Assembly (NCBI GenBank): GCA_039972875.1
Contig: JBDWMA010000006.1
Span: 62,001 to 126,000 of the forward strand
Reading direction: 5' to 3'
Source of the DNA: Pseudoruegeria sp039972875
GTDB taxonomy: Bacteria > Pseudomonadota > Alphaproteobacteria > Rhodobacterales > Rhodobacteraceae
DNA: 64,000 bases
This document shows positions 42,841-51,437 of the stretch, in pieces; within the stretch, counting starts at the first letter, position 1; the number at the start of each line of letters is the position of its first letter. The notes beneath the pieces are model-generated. The model worked only from the letters and a program-made list of their open reading frames with translations. It did not search any database and was not told the origin of the DNA. A program made the position numbers and the translations under genes.

Positions 42841-43842
42841 TTATTGCGCCAGCAGCGTAGCCGCAGGCCGAATCTCACCACAGGTCAGACCTGCAACATT
42901 TAGTATCGGTTTGTTCATACGTCGCAGTGTTGCGGGATGTTCTGGATTTAATACGCCAAGACCCACCAGAATCGCGGCAATTGCACATTCTGAGGCACGG
43001 GTGGTCCCATCAATAATCTTCAGAGCAACTCCTAATTTCCGCTCTGGTAGTATGGCGATATACACGCCCTCGGCCCCCGTTTTCACAGCCACTTTTCCGT
43101 CCATTGCCCGCATCAATTCGGTACAGGCGCGAGTCTCCCCGGCAAGTAACTCAGGGTAGGTGACCATCGCTTGAACAAGACTGGCCGCCGCCCGCTCCCG
43201 CGTGGTGCTGCCATCCTCTCGGGCCGCCGCGCAATACCCCATTGCCTTGGCCAGACCATGTACCGTTGTCGCGTAATTTGGGGCCGAACACCCATCGATT
43301 CCAAACCCTGCTGACGTTGCTCCGGTAAGATCTTCGAAGGCGGCCAAAATCTCTTTTTGCAAAACATGATCAGCGGAGGTGTACTCCTCTTGTGTCTTGT
43401 TATGTGCGCAATAGGTTAAAAACCCTGTGTGTTTTCCCGAACAATTGTTGTCACAACGATGCGGTTCGCCATAAGCCCGAATCATAGCCGCCCGCGCGTC
43501 TTTGTCTCTGGGCGTTTCGGGACCACACAAAAGATCCGCCTCTGATTTACCGATATGGGTCAGCCACGCCCGAACGGGTTTCGTGTGTATGTCAGCCCCA
43601 CTGTGAGAAGCCCCCGCCAATGCAATGTGAGACTGTTTTAAACCAAAGGCCTTGGCCGCACCGCTTTCGATGAGTGGCAAGGCCTGTATGATCTTTGCTG
43701 ACGATCGAGGTAGAATGATCTGATCCGGATCTCCCCATGCGCGAACGATGTTTCCAAGATGGTCGCAGACCACAGCATGCCCACTGTGAACGCTTTCTAA
43801 AAACGGACCACGCCAGACTTCGGCCATTTCAACTGATGCCAC
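42841..43842 (-). CDS. Asparaginase, AnsA/L-asparaginase II family
   Basis: A 333-residue member of the PF06089 asparaginase family, cytoplasmic or periplasmic enzymes that hydrolyse asparagine to aspartate and ammonia. Motifs are RSSAKIIQALPL, ALAGASHSGADIH (split at SHSG), CDNNCSGKHTGFL, FGIDGCSAPNYA and VKTGAEGVYIAI. The GTG at 43842 has GGGGA nine bases upstream; the frame extends three codons to a TTG that abuts this site. Substrate could include other small amides. Confidence 0.85.
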   Translation of the reverse strand: MASVEMAEVWRGPFLESVHSGHAVVCDHLGNIVRAWGDPDQIILPRSSAKIIQALPLIESGAAKAFGLKQSHIALAGASHSGADIHTKPVRAWLTHIGKSEADLLCGPETPRDKDARAAMIRAYGEPHRCDNNCSGKHTGFLTYCAHNKTQEEYTSADHVLQKEILAAFEDLTGATSAGFGIDGCSAPNYATTVHGLAKAMGYCAAAREDGSTTRERAAASLVQAMVTYPELLAGETRACTELMRAMDGKVAVKTGAEGVYIAILPERKLGVALKIIDGTTRASECAIAAILVGLGVLNPEHPATLRRMNKPILNVAGLTCGEIRPAATLLAQ

Positions 43843-43912
43843 TTTACCCAATCCCCTTTATTTTGCGCGAATTTTCGCCAACAGGCCTTTCATCGCGCAA
43901 ACACTTAACGCT

Positions 43913-43941
43913 AAGATGTCGCTATCGAGTAAAGACATCTT
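43913..43941. other. Inverted repeat between the asparaginase and IalB-like genes
   Basis: AAGATGTC (43913-43920) and GACATCTT (43934-43941) are perfect eight-base arms around 13 bases, in the shared upstream region of two divergent genes. It may be an operator or a leader stem of the IalB-like gene, 75 bases before its ATG. Confidence 0.35.
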
Positions 43942-44016
43942 TGTCTGCTGAAAAGACTCTCAACGAGCTGCAGGCACAAATTTGATTGAGGCAAACACAG
44001 CTGGAGGCTGTAAAAT

Positions 44017-44553
44017 ATGATTTCGACTGCTGGCCGCGGACTAGGCATCCTTTCAATGATTCTGATTGGCTCGGGTGCATTTGCACAATCAACTTCAGAA
44101 TCGACCAATCGTGTGGCCGCAAAAACGGATTGGAGCGTTTTTGTCGAAGATGATCCAACCGAATGCTGGGCTGTTTCTGCACCCAAGAAAGTGGTAAACA
44201 CAAAAGAAGGGCGCATTGTCGCTGTGACCCGGACTGATACATTGTTCTCAGTCACTTACCGCCCCACTTCCGGGGTAAAAGGCGAGGTGTCCTTTACAGG
44301 TGGGTATCCGTTTGCCAGTGGTTCAACAGTTTCTGTTAAAATTGGCGATTCAACTTATGAATTCCTGACCCAAGGCGAAAACGCTTGGGCCAAATCCACC
44401 GAAGAAGATGCGAGAGTCATTGCCTCAATGAAACGCGGGGCTTCGGCTCTGGTGACAGGTCGTTCGTCACGCGGAACAAAAACCGAAGACACGTTTTCGC
44501 TTCTTGGCTTTACAGCAGCCTTAGACGAAGCAGCCAAGCGCTGCGGTGGATAG
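44017..44553 (+). CDS. Invasion-associated locus B (IalB) family protein
   Basis: A 178-residue exported protein with a signal peptide ending near GAFAQS (residue 24). The mature part has the IalB-like W-S-VFVEDDPTECWAVS motif, FSVTYRP and a closing AAKRCGG with the second conserved cysteine. IalB proteins help Bartonella enter red cells, but in free-living bacteria the family is common and of unknown role, so the name should not be read as pathogenicity. GGAGG before ATG 44017 is a good ribosome-binding site. Confidence 0.85.
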   Translation: MISTAGRGLGILSMILIGSGAFAQSTSESTNRVAAKTDWSVFVEDDPTECWAVSAPKKVVNTKEGRIVAVTRTDTLFSVTYRPTSGVKGEVSFTGGYPFASGSTVSVKIGDSTYEFLTQGENAWAKSTEEDARVIASMKRGASALVTGRSSRGTKTEDTFSLLGFTAALDEAAKRCGG

Positions 44554-44633
44554 ACAAAGTTTCCCCGTAATTTAGCCAATATTATCCTCTATGTCGCACA
44601 TAGAGAGTTGATTTATCTAGGAATGAGGGAATC

Positions 44634-45635
44634 ATGGCTGACCCATATATTTCTGAAATACGTTATTTTGGGACTTCGTCGACCGATTTCATCGAAATCG
44701 CCACAGATAGTGATTTCGATGAATCCACGATAACTGTCATAGTTTATAATGCCAGTGGTAACGTACGTACGACACACTCGCTCCCAAGCACCCCTGATGC
44801 AACAATTGCAGGGAATAATGTGTTTGTATTAGACGGGTTTGGTATTAACCAAAGCGGTGCGGTTGCGTTGCAGATCAATGGCGTCACAACTTCATTGATC
44901 TCTTTTGATCGCGACTTCACCATAGACGGTGTCGATTCAAACCAAGTGGGCACGACGACTTCTGGGGAATCGCTCGTCTCATCCGATGGGGTCAATTATA
45001 CAGTTCAAAGTCCACCTAGCCCCGGTGTTATTCCATGTTTCTTGGCAGGGACACTCATTAACACGCCCGAAGGTTTACGCAAAACCGAAACGCTCCTTCC
45101 GGGGGACTTAGTACAAACAACAAATGGCAACCAACAATTGCGGTGGATCGGCAAACGGACAATTTCTGGGCACCATGCGGCATCATATAACCTACAACCC
45201 GTCTGCATTCCGGCCGGTGCTTTGGGCCCCAATCGACCCAACCGAGATTTGTTTGTGTCTCCGAGCCATAGAATTTTCTTATCCGATGGACGGTTTCCAC
45301 TGTTATTTGACAGCGAAACAATTTTGGTTCCTGCGCAACACTTGATTGGATGGCGTGGGATCAAACAAATCACACACTTGCAGGACATCACATATGTCCA
45401 TTTGCTATTTGACGCCCATGAGTTGGTGTATTCAGAAGGCTTGCTCACCGAAAGCTTTCACCCGGCAGCCCGGAACACCGATGATTTTTCCCGTGAAGCA
45501 CGCCGGGAGCTGCGCATGTTATTTCCCGAAATCTGGAGAGACCCAGATGTTTTTGGCGACACCTATGCCACCTGCCTCAAATCATATGAAACGACCGTTG
45601 CCCTTGATATCATGGACGCAACCATCGCGGCGTAA
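44634..45635 (+). CDS. Hint-domain protein with N-terminal lamin-tail-like domain
   Basis: A 333-residue protein. Residues 5-115 form a strand-rich domain (YISEIRYFGTSSTDFIEIA) resembling the lamin-tail-like domains that open many such roseobacter proteins. A Hint (hedgehog/intein) domain begins at about residue 133 with the catalytic Cys in PCFLAGTLINTPEG, then LLPGDLVQT, and the SPSHRIFL motif with the expected His. Hint domains cleave or splice their own backbone through the first cysteine; in this family the outcome is unknown. No signal peptide, so a type I route is possible. GAGGGA precedes the ATG. Confidence 0.85.
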   Translation: MADPYISEIRYFGTSSTDFIEIATDSDFDESTITVIVYNASGNVRTTHSLPSTPDATIAGNNVFVLDGFGINQSGAVALQINGVTTSLISFDRDFTIDGVDSNQVGTTTSGESLVSSDGVNYTVQSPPSPGVIPCFLAGTLINTPEGLRKTETLLPGDLVQTTNGNQQLRWIGKRTISGHHAASYNLQPVCIPAGALGPNRPNRDLFVSPSHRIFLSDGRFPLLFDSETILVPAQHLIGWRGIKQITHLQDITYVHLLFDAHELVYSEGLLTESFHPAARNTDDFSREARRELRMLFPEIWRDPDVFGDTYATCLKSYETTVALDIMDATIAA

Positions 45636-45702
45636 TGCCCCCATTGGGTTTTCGTCCTGAGTCGTGTAGAAAGCCGTTTCGATTCCCACAGGAGTGATCA
45701 CC

Positions 45703-46890
45703 ATGACGGCCAAGGCACCGATTACACAGGACGTTCTGACCCTTCCGCGCAAAGATAACGCGACTGGTAAGACCAATCTTATTGGCCAAACGCGCGCGCA
45801 GTTGCGCGAGACCCTGATTGCGGCTGGGACATCGGAAAAACAAGCTAAGATGCGGGTTGGTCAAATCTGGCAGTGGATTTACCAAAAGGGTGTACGCTCT
45901 TTTGAAGAGATGACCAATCTCGCCAAACCTTATCGCGCCATGTTAGATGAGAGCTTTGTGCTGGAGCTGCCTGAGGTCATCACCAAACTCGTTTCCGAAG
46001 ACGGAACGCGCAAGTATCTAGTGCGCATCGCTGGCGGTCACGAGGTTGAGGTCGTTTATATTCCCGAACAAGGACGCGGAACCCTGTGTATTTCCTCACA
46101 GGTTGGCTGCACATTGACCTGTTCCTTCTGCCACACAGGCACTCAAAGGTTGGTACGCAATCTATCCGCCGGAGAGATCATCGGGCAGGTCATGCTGGTG
46201 CGGGACGATCTCGACGAATGGCCTATCCCAGGCCAATCCAACCCGCCAGAGGCGCGGCTGTTGTCCAACATCGTGCTTATGGGCATGGGGGAGCCGCTAT
46301 ATAATTTTGAAAACGTGCGCGACGCGATGAAAATCGCTATGGATCCTGAAGGAATTTCCCTATCTCGCCGTCGGATTACCCTATCAACCTCTGGCGTAGT
46401 TCCCGAAATTGAACGAACCGCGACTGAAATCGGCTGCTTGCTTGCCGTCAGTTTTCACGCCACCACCAATGACACGCGCGACATCTTAGTCCCGATCAAC
46501 AAGCGTTGGAACATTGAGGCATTGATGACCGCCTTAAGCGCCTACCCCAAAGTGTCCAACTCCGAACGCATAACCTTTGAATACGTTATGCTAAAAGGCA
46601 TCAATGATTCAGATGAGGATGCACATCGGCTGATTCAGCTTATCAAAGAGTACAATGTCCCCGCGAAAATCAACTTGATCCCGTTCAATGAATGGCCCGG
46701 TGCGCCGTATGAGCGGTCATCAAACAACCGCATTCGGGCCTTTTCAGACATTGTGCATGACGCGGGCTATGCTTCACCGGTGCGCAAACCTCGTGGAGAG
46801 GACATCATGGCGGCCTGTGGTCAGCTGAAAAGCGAAACTGAACGTGCGCGTAAAAGCCGCAAACAGATCGAAGCTGATACCGGGCTGTAA
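45703..46890 (+). CDS. rlmN: Dual-specificity 23S rRNA A2503/tRNA A37 C2-methyltransferase
   Basis: Radical-SAM enzyme of 395 residues that adds a methyl group to C2 of adenine in 23S rRNA and some tRNAs. The cluster motif is CTLTCSFC (Cx3Cx2C), with GMGEPLYNFENV, SLSRRRITLSTSGVVP (split at RRITLSTSG) and the methyl-carrying cysteine in AACGQLK near the end. ATG 45703 has AGGAG eight bases upstream; the frame runs three codons further back to a GTG inside that region. A stem-loop overlaps the stop codon. Confidence 0.96.
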   Translation: MTAKAPITQDVLTLPRKDNATGKTNLIGQTRAQLRETLIAAGTSEKQAKMRVGQIWQWIYQKGVRSFEEMTNLAKPYRAMLDESFVLELPEVITKLVSEDGTRKYLVRIAGGHEVEVVYIPEQGRGTLCISSQVGCTLTCSFCHTGTQRLVRNLSAGEIIGQVMLVRDDLDEWPIPGQSNPPEARLLSNIVLMGMGEPLYNFENVRDAMKIAMDPEGISLSRRRITLSTSGVVPEIERTATEIGCLLAVSFHATTNDTRDILVPINKRWNIEALMTALSAYPKVSNSERITFEYVMLKGINDSDEDAHRLIQLIKEYNVPAKINLIPFNEWPGAPYERSSNNRIRAFSDIVHDAGYASPVRKPRGEDIMAACGQLKSETERARKSRKQIEADTGL

Positions 46891-46898
46891 GGCCCGGT
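46879..46898 (+). other. Stem-loop at the end of rlmN
   Basis: ACCGGGC (46879-46885) and GCCCGGT (46892-46898) pair across TGTAAG, enclosing the rlmN stop codon. No T run follows, so intrinsic termination is doubtful. It sits between two convergent genes and may protect either transcript end. Confidence 0.45.
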
Positions 46899-46903
46899 GG
46901 CAA

Positions 46904-48277
46904 TTAGAAGATAAAGTTGTCTTCGGTGAAATCTCGGGTATCCCCGGTCGCTATGTAAATCGTTAACCACTCTTGGTTGCCGTTTACCTGCAACAATTGA
47001 AAATAGGTAGCGCGTTCATCAAGGATCAAACTATCCCAGCCGACATTAAATGCCGACAAATCAATGGTATCTTTTCTGAAATTGAAATCACTTATGGTAT
47101 CGATATTGGAACTGTCGGAAACGTCAAAGACGAAGATATCTTCACCTTTACCGCCAACCAATACATCCTCTCCTCCCCCACCATTGAGGACGTCGTTCCC
47201 GCGTCCACCGGTTAAAATATCATTTCCTTTACCTCCGGAAAGATAATCGTTCCCCTTTCCTCCAGTCAGATCATCCGCTCCGCCGCCACCTTCAAGCGTG
47301 TCTGCACCGTTGCCCCCAGAGAGTATATCTTTACCCTGCCGGCCAAACAGAACATCCCAACCTTTCCCTCCGACTAATTGATCTGCGTTATCGCCTCCTA
47401 TAAGGGAGTCTTTCCCCTCCCCCCCGATCAAATAATCCTTACCCTCACCACCCGTAATGAGATCTTTGCCTTTGCCGCCATAGATCTCATCGTTATGTTC
47501 CCGGCCAATCAGATAATCATCGCCGTCATAACCAAAGATCTTATTTTCGCCATCAATCCCAAAGAAAACGTCCGCACGATCCGATCCCCGAACGACAAAC
47601 GCATTCTCAGCGTTAACCCGATAGGTTACGCCATCCATGTTTGGCGCCTCTCCGTAAATATGTTGAAGTGCCTCAACATCGAGATAGCCAAGAACCTCTT
47701 CGTAGGGATAACCCCACTCATAAGACATGATGGTGTTCGATCTGTAATCCAAAGACGGGTCAAGCAATATGTCACCTTCATGTGGATGGCTTAACCCTAG
47801 AGCATGACCAATTTCATGTATCACAGTGGAATAGCTCGCAAGCCCCGGTGCAAAGCTATCATTATAGTCAATAACGATAGCCGAACTGTAGGTATCTTCG
47901 GTCGTAACATATGGGTAGTAGGCCCAGCCCGCCCATTCGGTACCAGACGCCCCAAAAGCTTCGATCATAGCGATGTCAGGATCATCAACCTCAACAAAAA
48001 CGACGCCTGAATGTTCTTCAAATTCCTCTAATGCCAATCGAAAATTTGCTTTTTGTTTCGAAGAGTACGCATAATACCCATCCGCATCGTAGGGATCATA
48101 TTCCTCTAACGTCGGCAAATCATCATTGGATAAAAAGGTATACGTTACGAAAACCGGAACACCCAAATCATCTGTTGCGTTCCAACGATAATGTTCACCT
48201 TCAAGATAGGCCAATATTGCAGTGTAATCAGTTACCACGGTAGTGGAGTCCGCTGCGTGATCATGGGAAACAGACAT
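46904..48277 (-). CDS. Serralysin-like M10 metalloprotease with RTX repeats
   Basis: A 457-residue secreted-type protease. The zinc motif HEIGHALGLSH puts ligands at His154, His158 and His164 with catalytic Glu155; the Met-turn is at about residue 184 (NTIMSYEW). A second half of about twelve GGxGxD nonapeptides (residues 230-400) binds calcium, and the C-terminus ends in a hydrophobic DNFIF, like the type I secretion signals of serralysins. There is no signal peptide. ATG 48277 (AAGAG seven bases upstream) is preferred to the longer frame. No type I exporter is in the window. Confidence 0.9.
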   Translation of the reverse strand: MSVSHDHAADSTTVVTDYTAILAYLEGEHYRWNATDDLGVPVFVTYTFLSNDDLPTLEEYDPYDADGYYAYSSKQKANFRLALEEFEEHSGVVFVEVDDPDIAMIEAFGASGTEWAGWAYYPYVTTEDTYSSAIVIDYNDSFAPGLASYSTVIHEIGHALGLSHPHEGDILLDPSLDYRSNTIMSYEWGYPYEEVLGYLDVEALQHIYGEAPNMDGVTYRVNAENAFVVRGSDRADVFFGIDGENKIFGYDGDDYLIGREHNDEIYGGKGKDLITGGEGKDYLIGGEGKDSLIGGDNADQLVGGKGWDVLFGRQGKDILSGGNGADTLEGGGGADDLTGGKGNDYLSGGKGNDILTGGRGNDVLNGGGGEDVLVGGKGEDIFVFDVSDSSNIDTISDFNFRKDTIDLSAFNVGWDSLILDERATYFQLLQVNGNQEWLTIYIATGDTRDFTEDNFIF

Positions 48278-48507
48278 AAAAATACTCTTTATTGGAACGG
48301 CACGACAAACGGTAACAAACGCCCAACTCACCCTCAAGTAGTATTTACATGGTCACAGAAACGCCAAACAGACAGACCCAAATAGTCATTCTGTCGTCCG
48401 CTGTTTTCTAACGCATCTATGCGACAACACGTTGGGTGTTTCTGGGGGCAGCGCATACACAACGCAGTATCCCCCAACATTTAGGCCACAGCGAAATGTG
48501 CGATTCT

Positions 48508-49329
48508 TTAGGTTTTGATTTCCCAGTTTTCAATGATCTCAATAGCCTCAGCCGCTGTATCCACAAATTTGAACAGACCCAGATCCTCATCAGAGATCGT
48601 GCCCGCCTCTGCAAGAGCGTCCCAATTGATAATGCCTTTCCAGAACGCGCTACCGAACAGGACGATCGGGATCGGATCCATACGTTTCGTCTGGATCAAG
48701 GTCAGAGCTTCGAACAGTTCATCCAGCGTGCCAAATCCGCCCGGAAAGGCCGCCAACACTTTCGCACGCATCAAGAAATGCATCTTTCGAATTGCGAAAT
48801 AATGGAAATTGAAACTCAACGCCGGGGTGACATATTCATTCGGTGCCTGTTCATGCGGCAGGACGATGTTTAACCCAATAGAAGAGCCGTTGGCATCTGC
48901 CGCCCCCCTGTTGCCAGCTTCCATGACGCCCGGCCCCCCCCCGGTGACGACGACATAGTCCCGCCCATAACTTTCCTGGGATTTCAGGGTCATTAATCGG
49001 GCAAACTCCCGCGCTTCATCATAGTAACGGCTCAGGTCGGCCAGCGTTTTGGTTCGCGCCGTGTCTTTTTTGGCGGGCTCAGGAATCCGTGCGCCGCCAA
49101 ACATGACCACAGTTGAATTGATGCCCCGCTCATCCAACAACATTTGCGGCTTCAGTAATTCAAGCTGAATACGAACCGGGCGCAATTCTTCGCGGCACAT
49201 AAAGTCCATATCCGAATAGGCCAACCGATAGGCTGGGGACCGCGTTTGCGGTGTATCCGGCAATTGTTTTGCAGTTTCAGCGTCTTGATGAGAATCCCGA
49301 AACGGGTGATTGCGGCTATCGTCTTTCAT
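48508..49329 (-). CDS. LOG-family (TIGR00730) nucleotide 5-monophosphate phosphoribohydrolase-like protein
   Basis: A 273-residue Rossmann-fold protein with both LOG signatures: GGGPGVMEAGNRGA and PGGFGTLDELFE (PGGxGTxxE). LOG enzymes split nucleoside monophosphates, including cytokinin ribotides, into base and ribose 5-phosphate; many bacterial members have housekeeping nucleotide roles. The extended N-terminus (about 70 residues, YRLAYSDMDFMCREELRPVR region) marks the longer LOG subgroup. AGGA seven bases before ATG 49329 fixes the start against the longer frame to 49413. Confidence 0.87.
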   Translation of the reverse strand: MKDDSRNHPFRDSHQDAETAKQLPDTPQTRSPAYRLAYSDMDFMCREELRPVRIQLELLKPQMLLDERGINSTVVMFGGARIPEPAKKDTARTKTLADLSRYYDEAREFARLMTLKSQESYGRDYVVVTGGGPGVMEAGNRGAADANGSSIGLNIVLPHEQAPNEYVTPALSFNFHYFAIRKMHFLMRAKVLAAFPGGFGTLDELFEALTLIQTKRMDPIPIVLFGSAFWKGIINWDALAEAGTISDEDLGLFKFVDTAAEAIEIIENWEIKT

Positions 49330-49358
49330 TACAAATTCCTTGTGGTTCAAATCTATTG

Positions 49359-50404
49359 CTAACCCCACAAGGTGCAGGGCTGCAAGGTAACACCTGTCTG
49401 GCCCTGGACCCATTGCATCACCAGCGCATAAAATTGCACCGCTTTTTCAAGGTTCTCTAGGGAAATTCGCTCGTCCACACCATGAATGCGAAGCAGGTCC
49501 TCTTCTTCGACGACAAATGGATTGATCCGATAACTATTCTTGGCAACCGACAGAAAGTGTGTCGAGTCCGTCGTTGCGAGGGTCAAGTCGGGGACCACTG
49601 CAACCCCCTCAAACACGGATGCAAAACTATGGGACAACAGCGCAAATCCATCGGTCATTGTCGAGGACACCGGGCTGGCATTACAGCCTGCGCTGCGCGA
49701 TGCGATCTCTATCCGGTCATCATCGATAATATCTACCACCCAAGCTTTTACGGATTCGACAGTATCACGCGGGTGGATGCGAAAGTTCACCGTTGCGATG
49801 GCCTGCTGAGGCAAGACATTTTCTGTATGTGACCCCACAAGCATCGTCGGCGCAATTGTCGTGGGCAAAATCGACTTGAACACCCATTGATTTGCAAAAA
49901 CCATACGTTCAAGCCATCCGAAATACGGCCCCATTCCAGGGAAATAATCTGCCGACACTTTGATCAATCCCCCAGAAAAGGTTGCGACTGTAGCTTTGCA
50001 ACCCCAGCAGAAAGAATGCCCACGGCCGTCTCACGTGGCGGAAGGGTAGAATGCCCCGTTAGTAAACCCGGGGCAAAAGTAAGATCTTTTCCCTCCCATT
50101 TTAAGAAGGGTATGGAGTCGTTGACCAAACCGCGGTCCATCACCCGATGCGCAGAGGGACAGGTTTCTGCAAACCAATCCACTAAACCCGCGAACTCCTT
50201 CGTGCGCTGATCCGCGGGTGCCATGGTTCAAAATTGAATGGACTCGTTTAACTCTTGGGCCAATTTTTCTGTATCAACCATAAGCAAGGGCGCATCGCTA
50301 AGATGCAATTTGGACAGGCTGAAACCGCAAGGTGTTAACAACAAGCGCCCCCACCAATACAAAAAAGGAGCTAACCCAATCGGCACGCTTGTTTTACGAA
50401 TCAT
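49359..50404 (-). pseudogene. M20 metallopeptidase pseudogene (carboxypeptidase PM20D1/CPS1-like)
   Basis: Pieces of one gene lie in order. Residues from ATG 50404 (with GGAGGGG just before) give a membrane anchor and LAQELNESIQF, then an in-frame TGA at 50228-50230. The same frame continues MAPADQRTKEFAG to FLKWEGKDLTFAPGLL, then jumps straight to TGHSTLPPRETAVGIL: the segment with the zinc ligands (HxDVVP, D, EE) is missing, an in-frame deletion of roughly 140 codons. Near 49975 one base is lost, and the C-terminal part (IKVSADYFPG to the end at 49359) continues in the next frame. No active enzyme can result. Confidence 0.88.
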
Positions 50405-50557
50405 GCTCCCCTCCGGATTGTTACATTCATACCGCGCAGCTCAAACCGGAGCGAAACCCTGACGCCACGTCGGTCACAACGTACCGCGTGCCATGATGCA
50501 CCATTGCCCAAAGCCCGGCCAACCTCTATAGCAGGCCCGCGAGAATAGGAGTTCCTC

Positions 50558-51385
50558 ATGTCAAATGCCCAGCTCGAAGCTGCCATCGAAGCCGCCTGGG
50601 AGGCGCGCGAAACCATCAGCCCGTCCACCACAGGCGAATCCCGCGATGCCATTGAAGACACGCTGAATGCGTTGGATTCTGGCACATTGCGCGTTGCCGA
50701 ACGGCGCGACAATGGCGATTGGCATGTCAACCAATGGGCCAAAAAGGCGGTCCTTTTGTCATTCCGCTTAAACGACATGGAACAAATCCCCGGCGGCAAC
50801 GGCACATCCGGCTGGTGGGACAAAGTCCCTTCAAAATTTGAAGGCTGGGGCGACACCCAATGGCGCGACGCCGGTTTCCGCGCTGTTCCTGGTTCAATTG
50901 TACGTCGGTCAGCCTTTATCGCACCGGGCGTTGTTCTGATGCCATCCTTTGTAAACCTCGGTGCCTACGTCGATGAAGGTTCCATGGTCGACGGCTGGGC
51001 AACAGTTGGGTCCTGCGCCCAAATTGGTAAAAACGTTCACCTGTCTGGCGGCGTCGGCATCGGTGGTGTTCTTGAGCCAATGCAAGCTGGTCCGACCATT
51101 ATCGAAGACAACTGCTTTATCGGCGCACGTTCCGAAGTCGTCGAAGGCTGTATTGTACGCGAAGGCTCCGTTTTGGGCATGGGTGTCTTCATCGGCCAAT
51201 CGACAAAAATTGTTGACCGTGAAACCGGCGAAGTCATGTACGGCGAAGTTCCCCCTTATTCTGTTGTTGTTGCTGGCTCTATGCCAAGCAAAAACGGCAT
51301 CAATCTGTATTGCGCGGTCATCGTGAAACGTGTCGATGCAAAGACCCGTTCAAAAACTGGAATCAATGATCTGTTGCGCGACTAA
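50558..51385 (+). CDS. dapD: 2,3,4,5-tetrahydropyridine-2,6-dicarboxylate N-succinyltransferase
   Basis: Succinylates tetrahydrodipicolinate in the lysine/diaminopimelate pathway. The 275-residue protein has the left-handed beta-helix of hexapeptide repeats in the middle (VLMPSFVNLGAYVDEGSMV, GVGIGGVLEP, DNCFIGARSEVVEG; each a separate segment) and the C-terminal KRVDAKTRSK. AGGAG ahead of ATG 50558 is strong. A terminator follows directly. Its partner dapE is five kilobases away on the same strand. Confidence 0.96.
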   Translation: MSNAQLEAAIEAAWEARETISPSTTGESRDAIEDTLNALDSGTLRVAERRDNGDWHVNQWAKKAVLLSFRLNDMEQIPGGNGTSGWWDKVPSKFEGWGDTQWRDAGFRAVPGSIVRRSAFIAPGVVLMPSFVNLGAYVDEGSMVDGWATVGSCAQIGKNVHLSGGVGIGGVLEPMQAGPTIIEDNCFIGARSEVVEGCIVREGSVLGMGVFIGQSTKIVDRETGEVMYGEVPPYSVVVAGSMPSKNGINLYCAVIVKRVDAKTRSKTGINDLLRD

Positions 51386-51410
51386 TCCTTGCGACAGGTA
51401 AAAACAGCGA

Positions 51411-51437
51411 GGCCGTCCATTTTAGGACGGTCTTTTT
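51411..51437 (+). terminator. Terminator after dapD
   Basis: GGCCGTCC (51411-51418) and GGACGGTC (51425-51432) form an eight-pair stem with one G-U, followed by TTTTT. The 3 prime part overlaps the last codons of the convergent Hint gene. The opposite strand has no adjacent T run. Confidence 0.88.
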
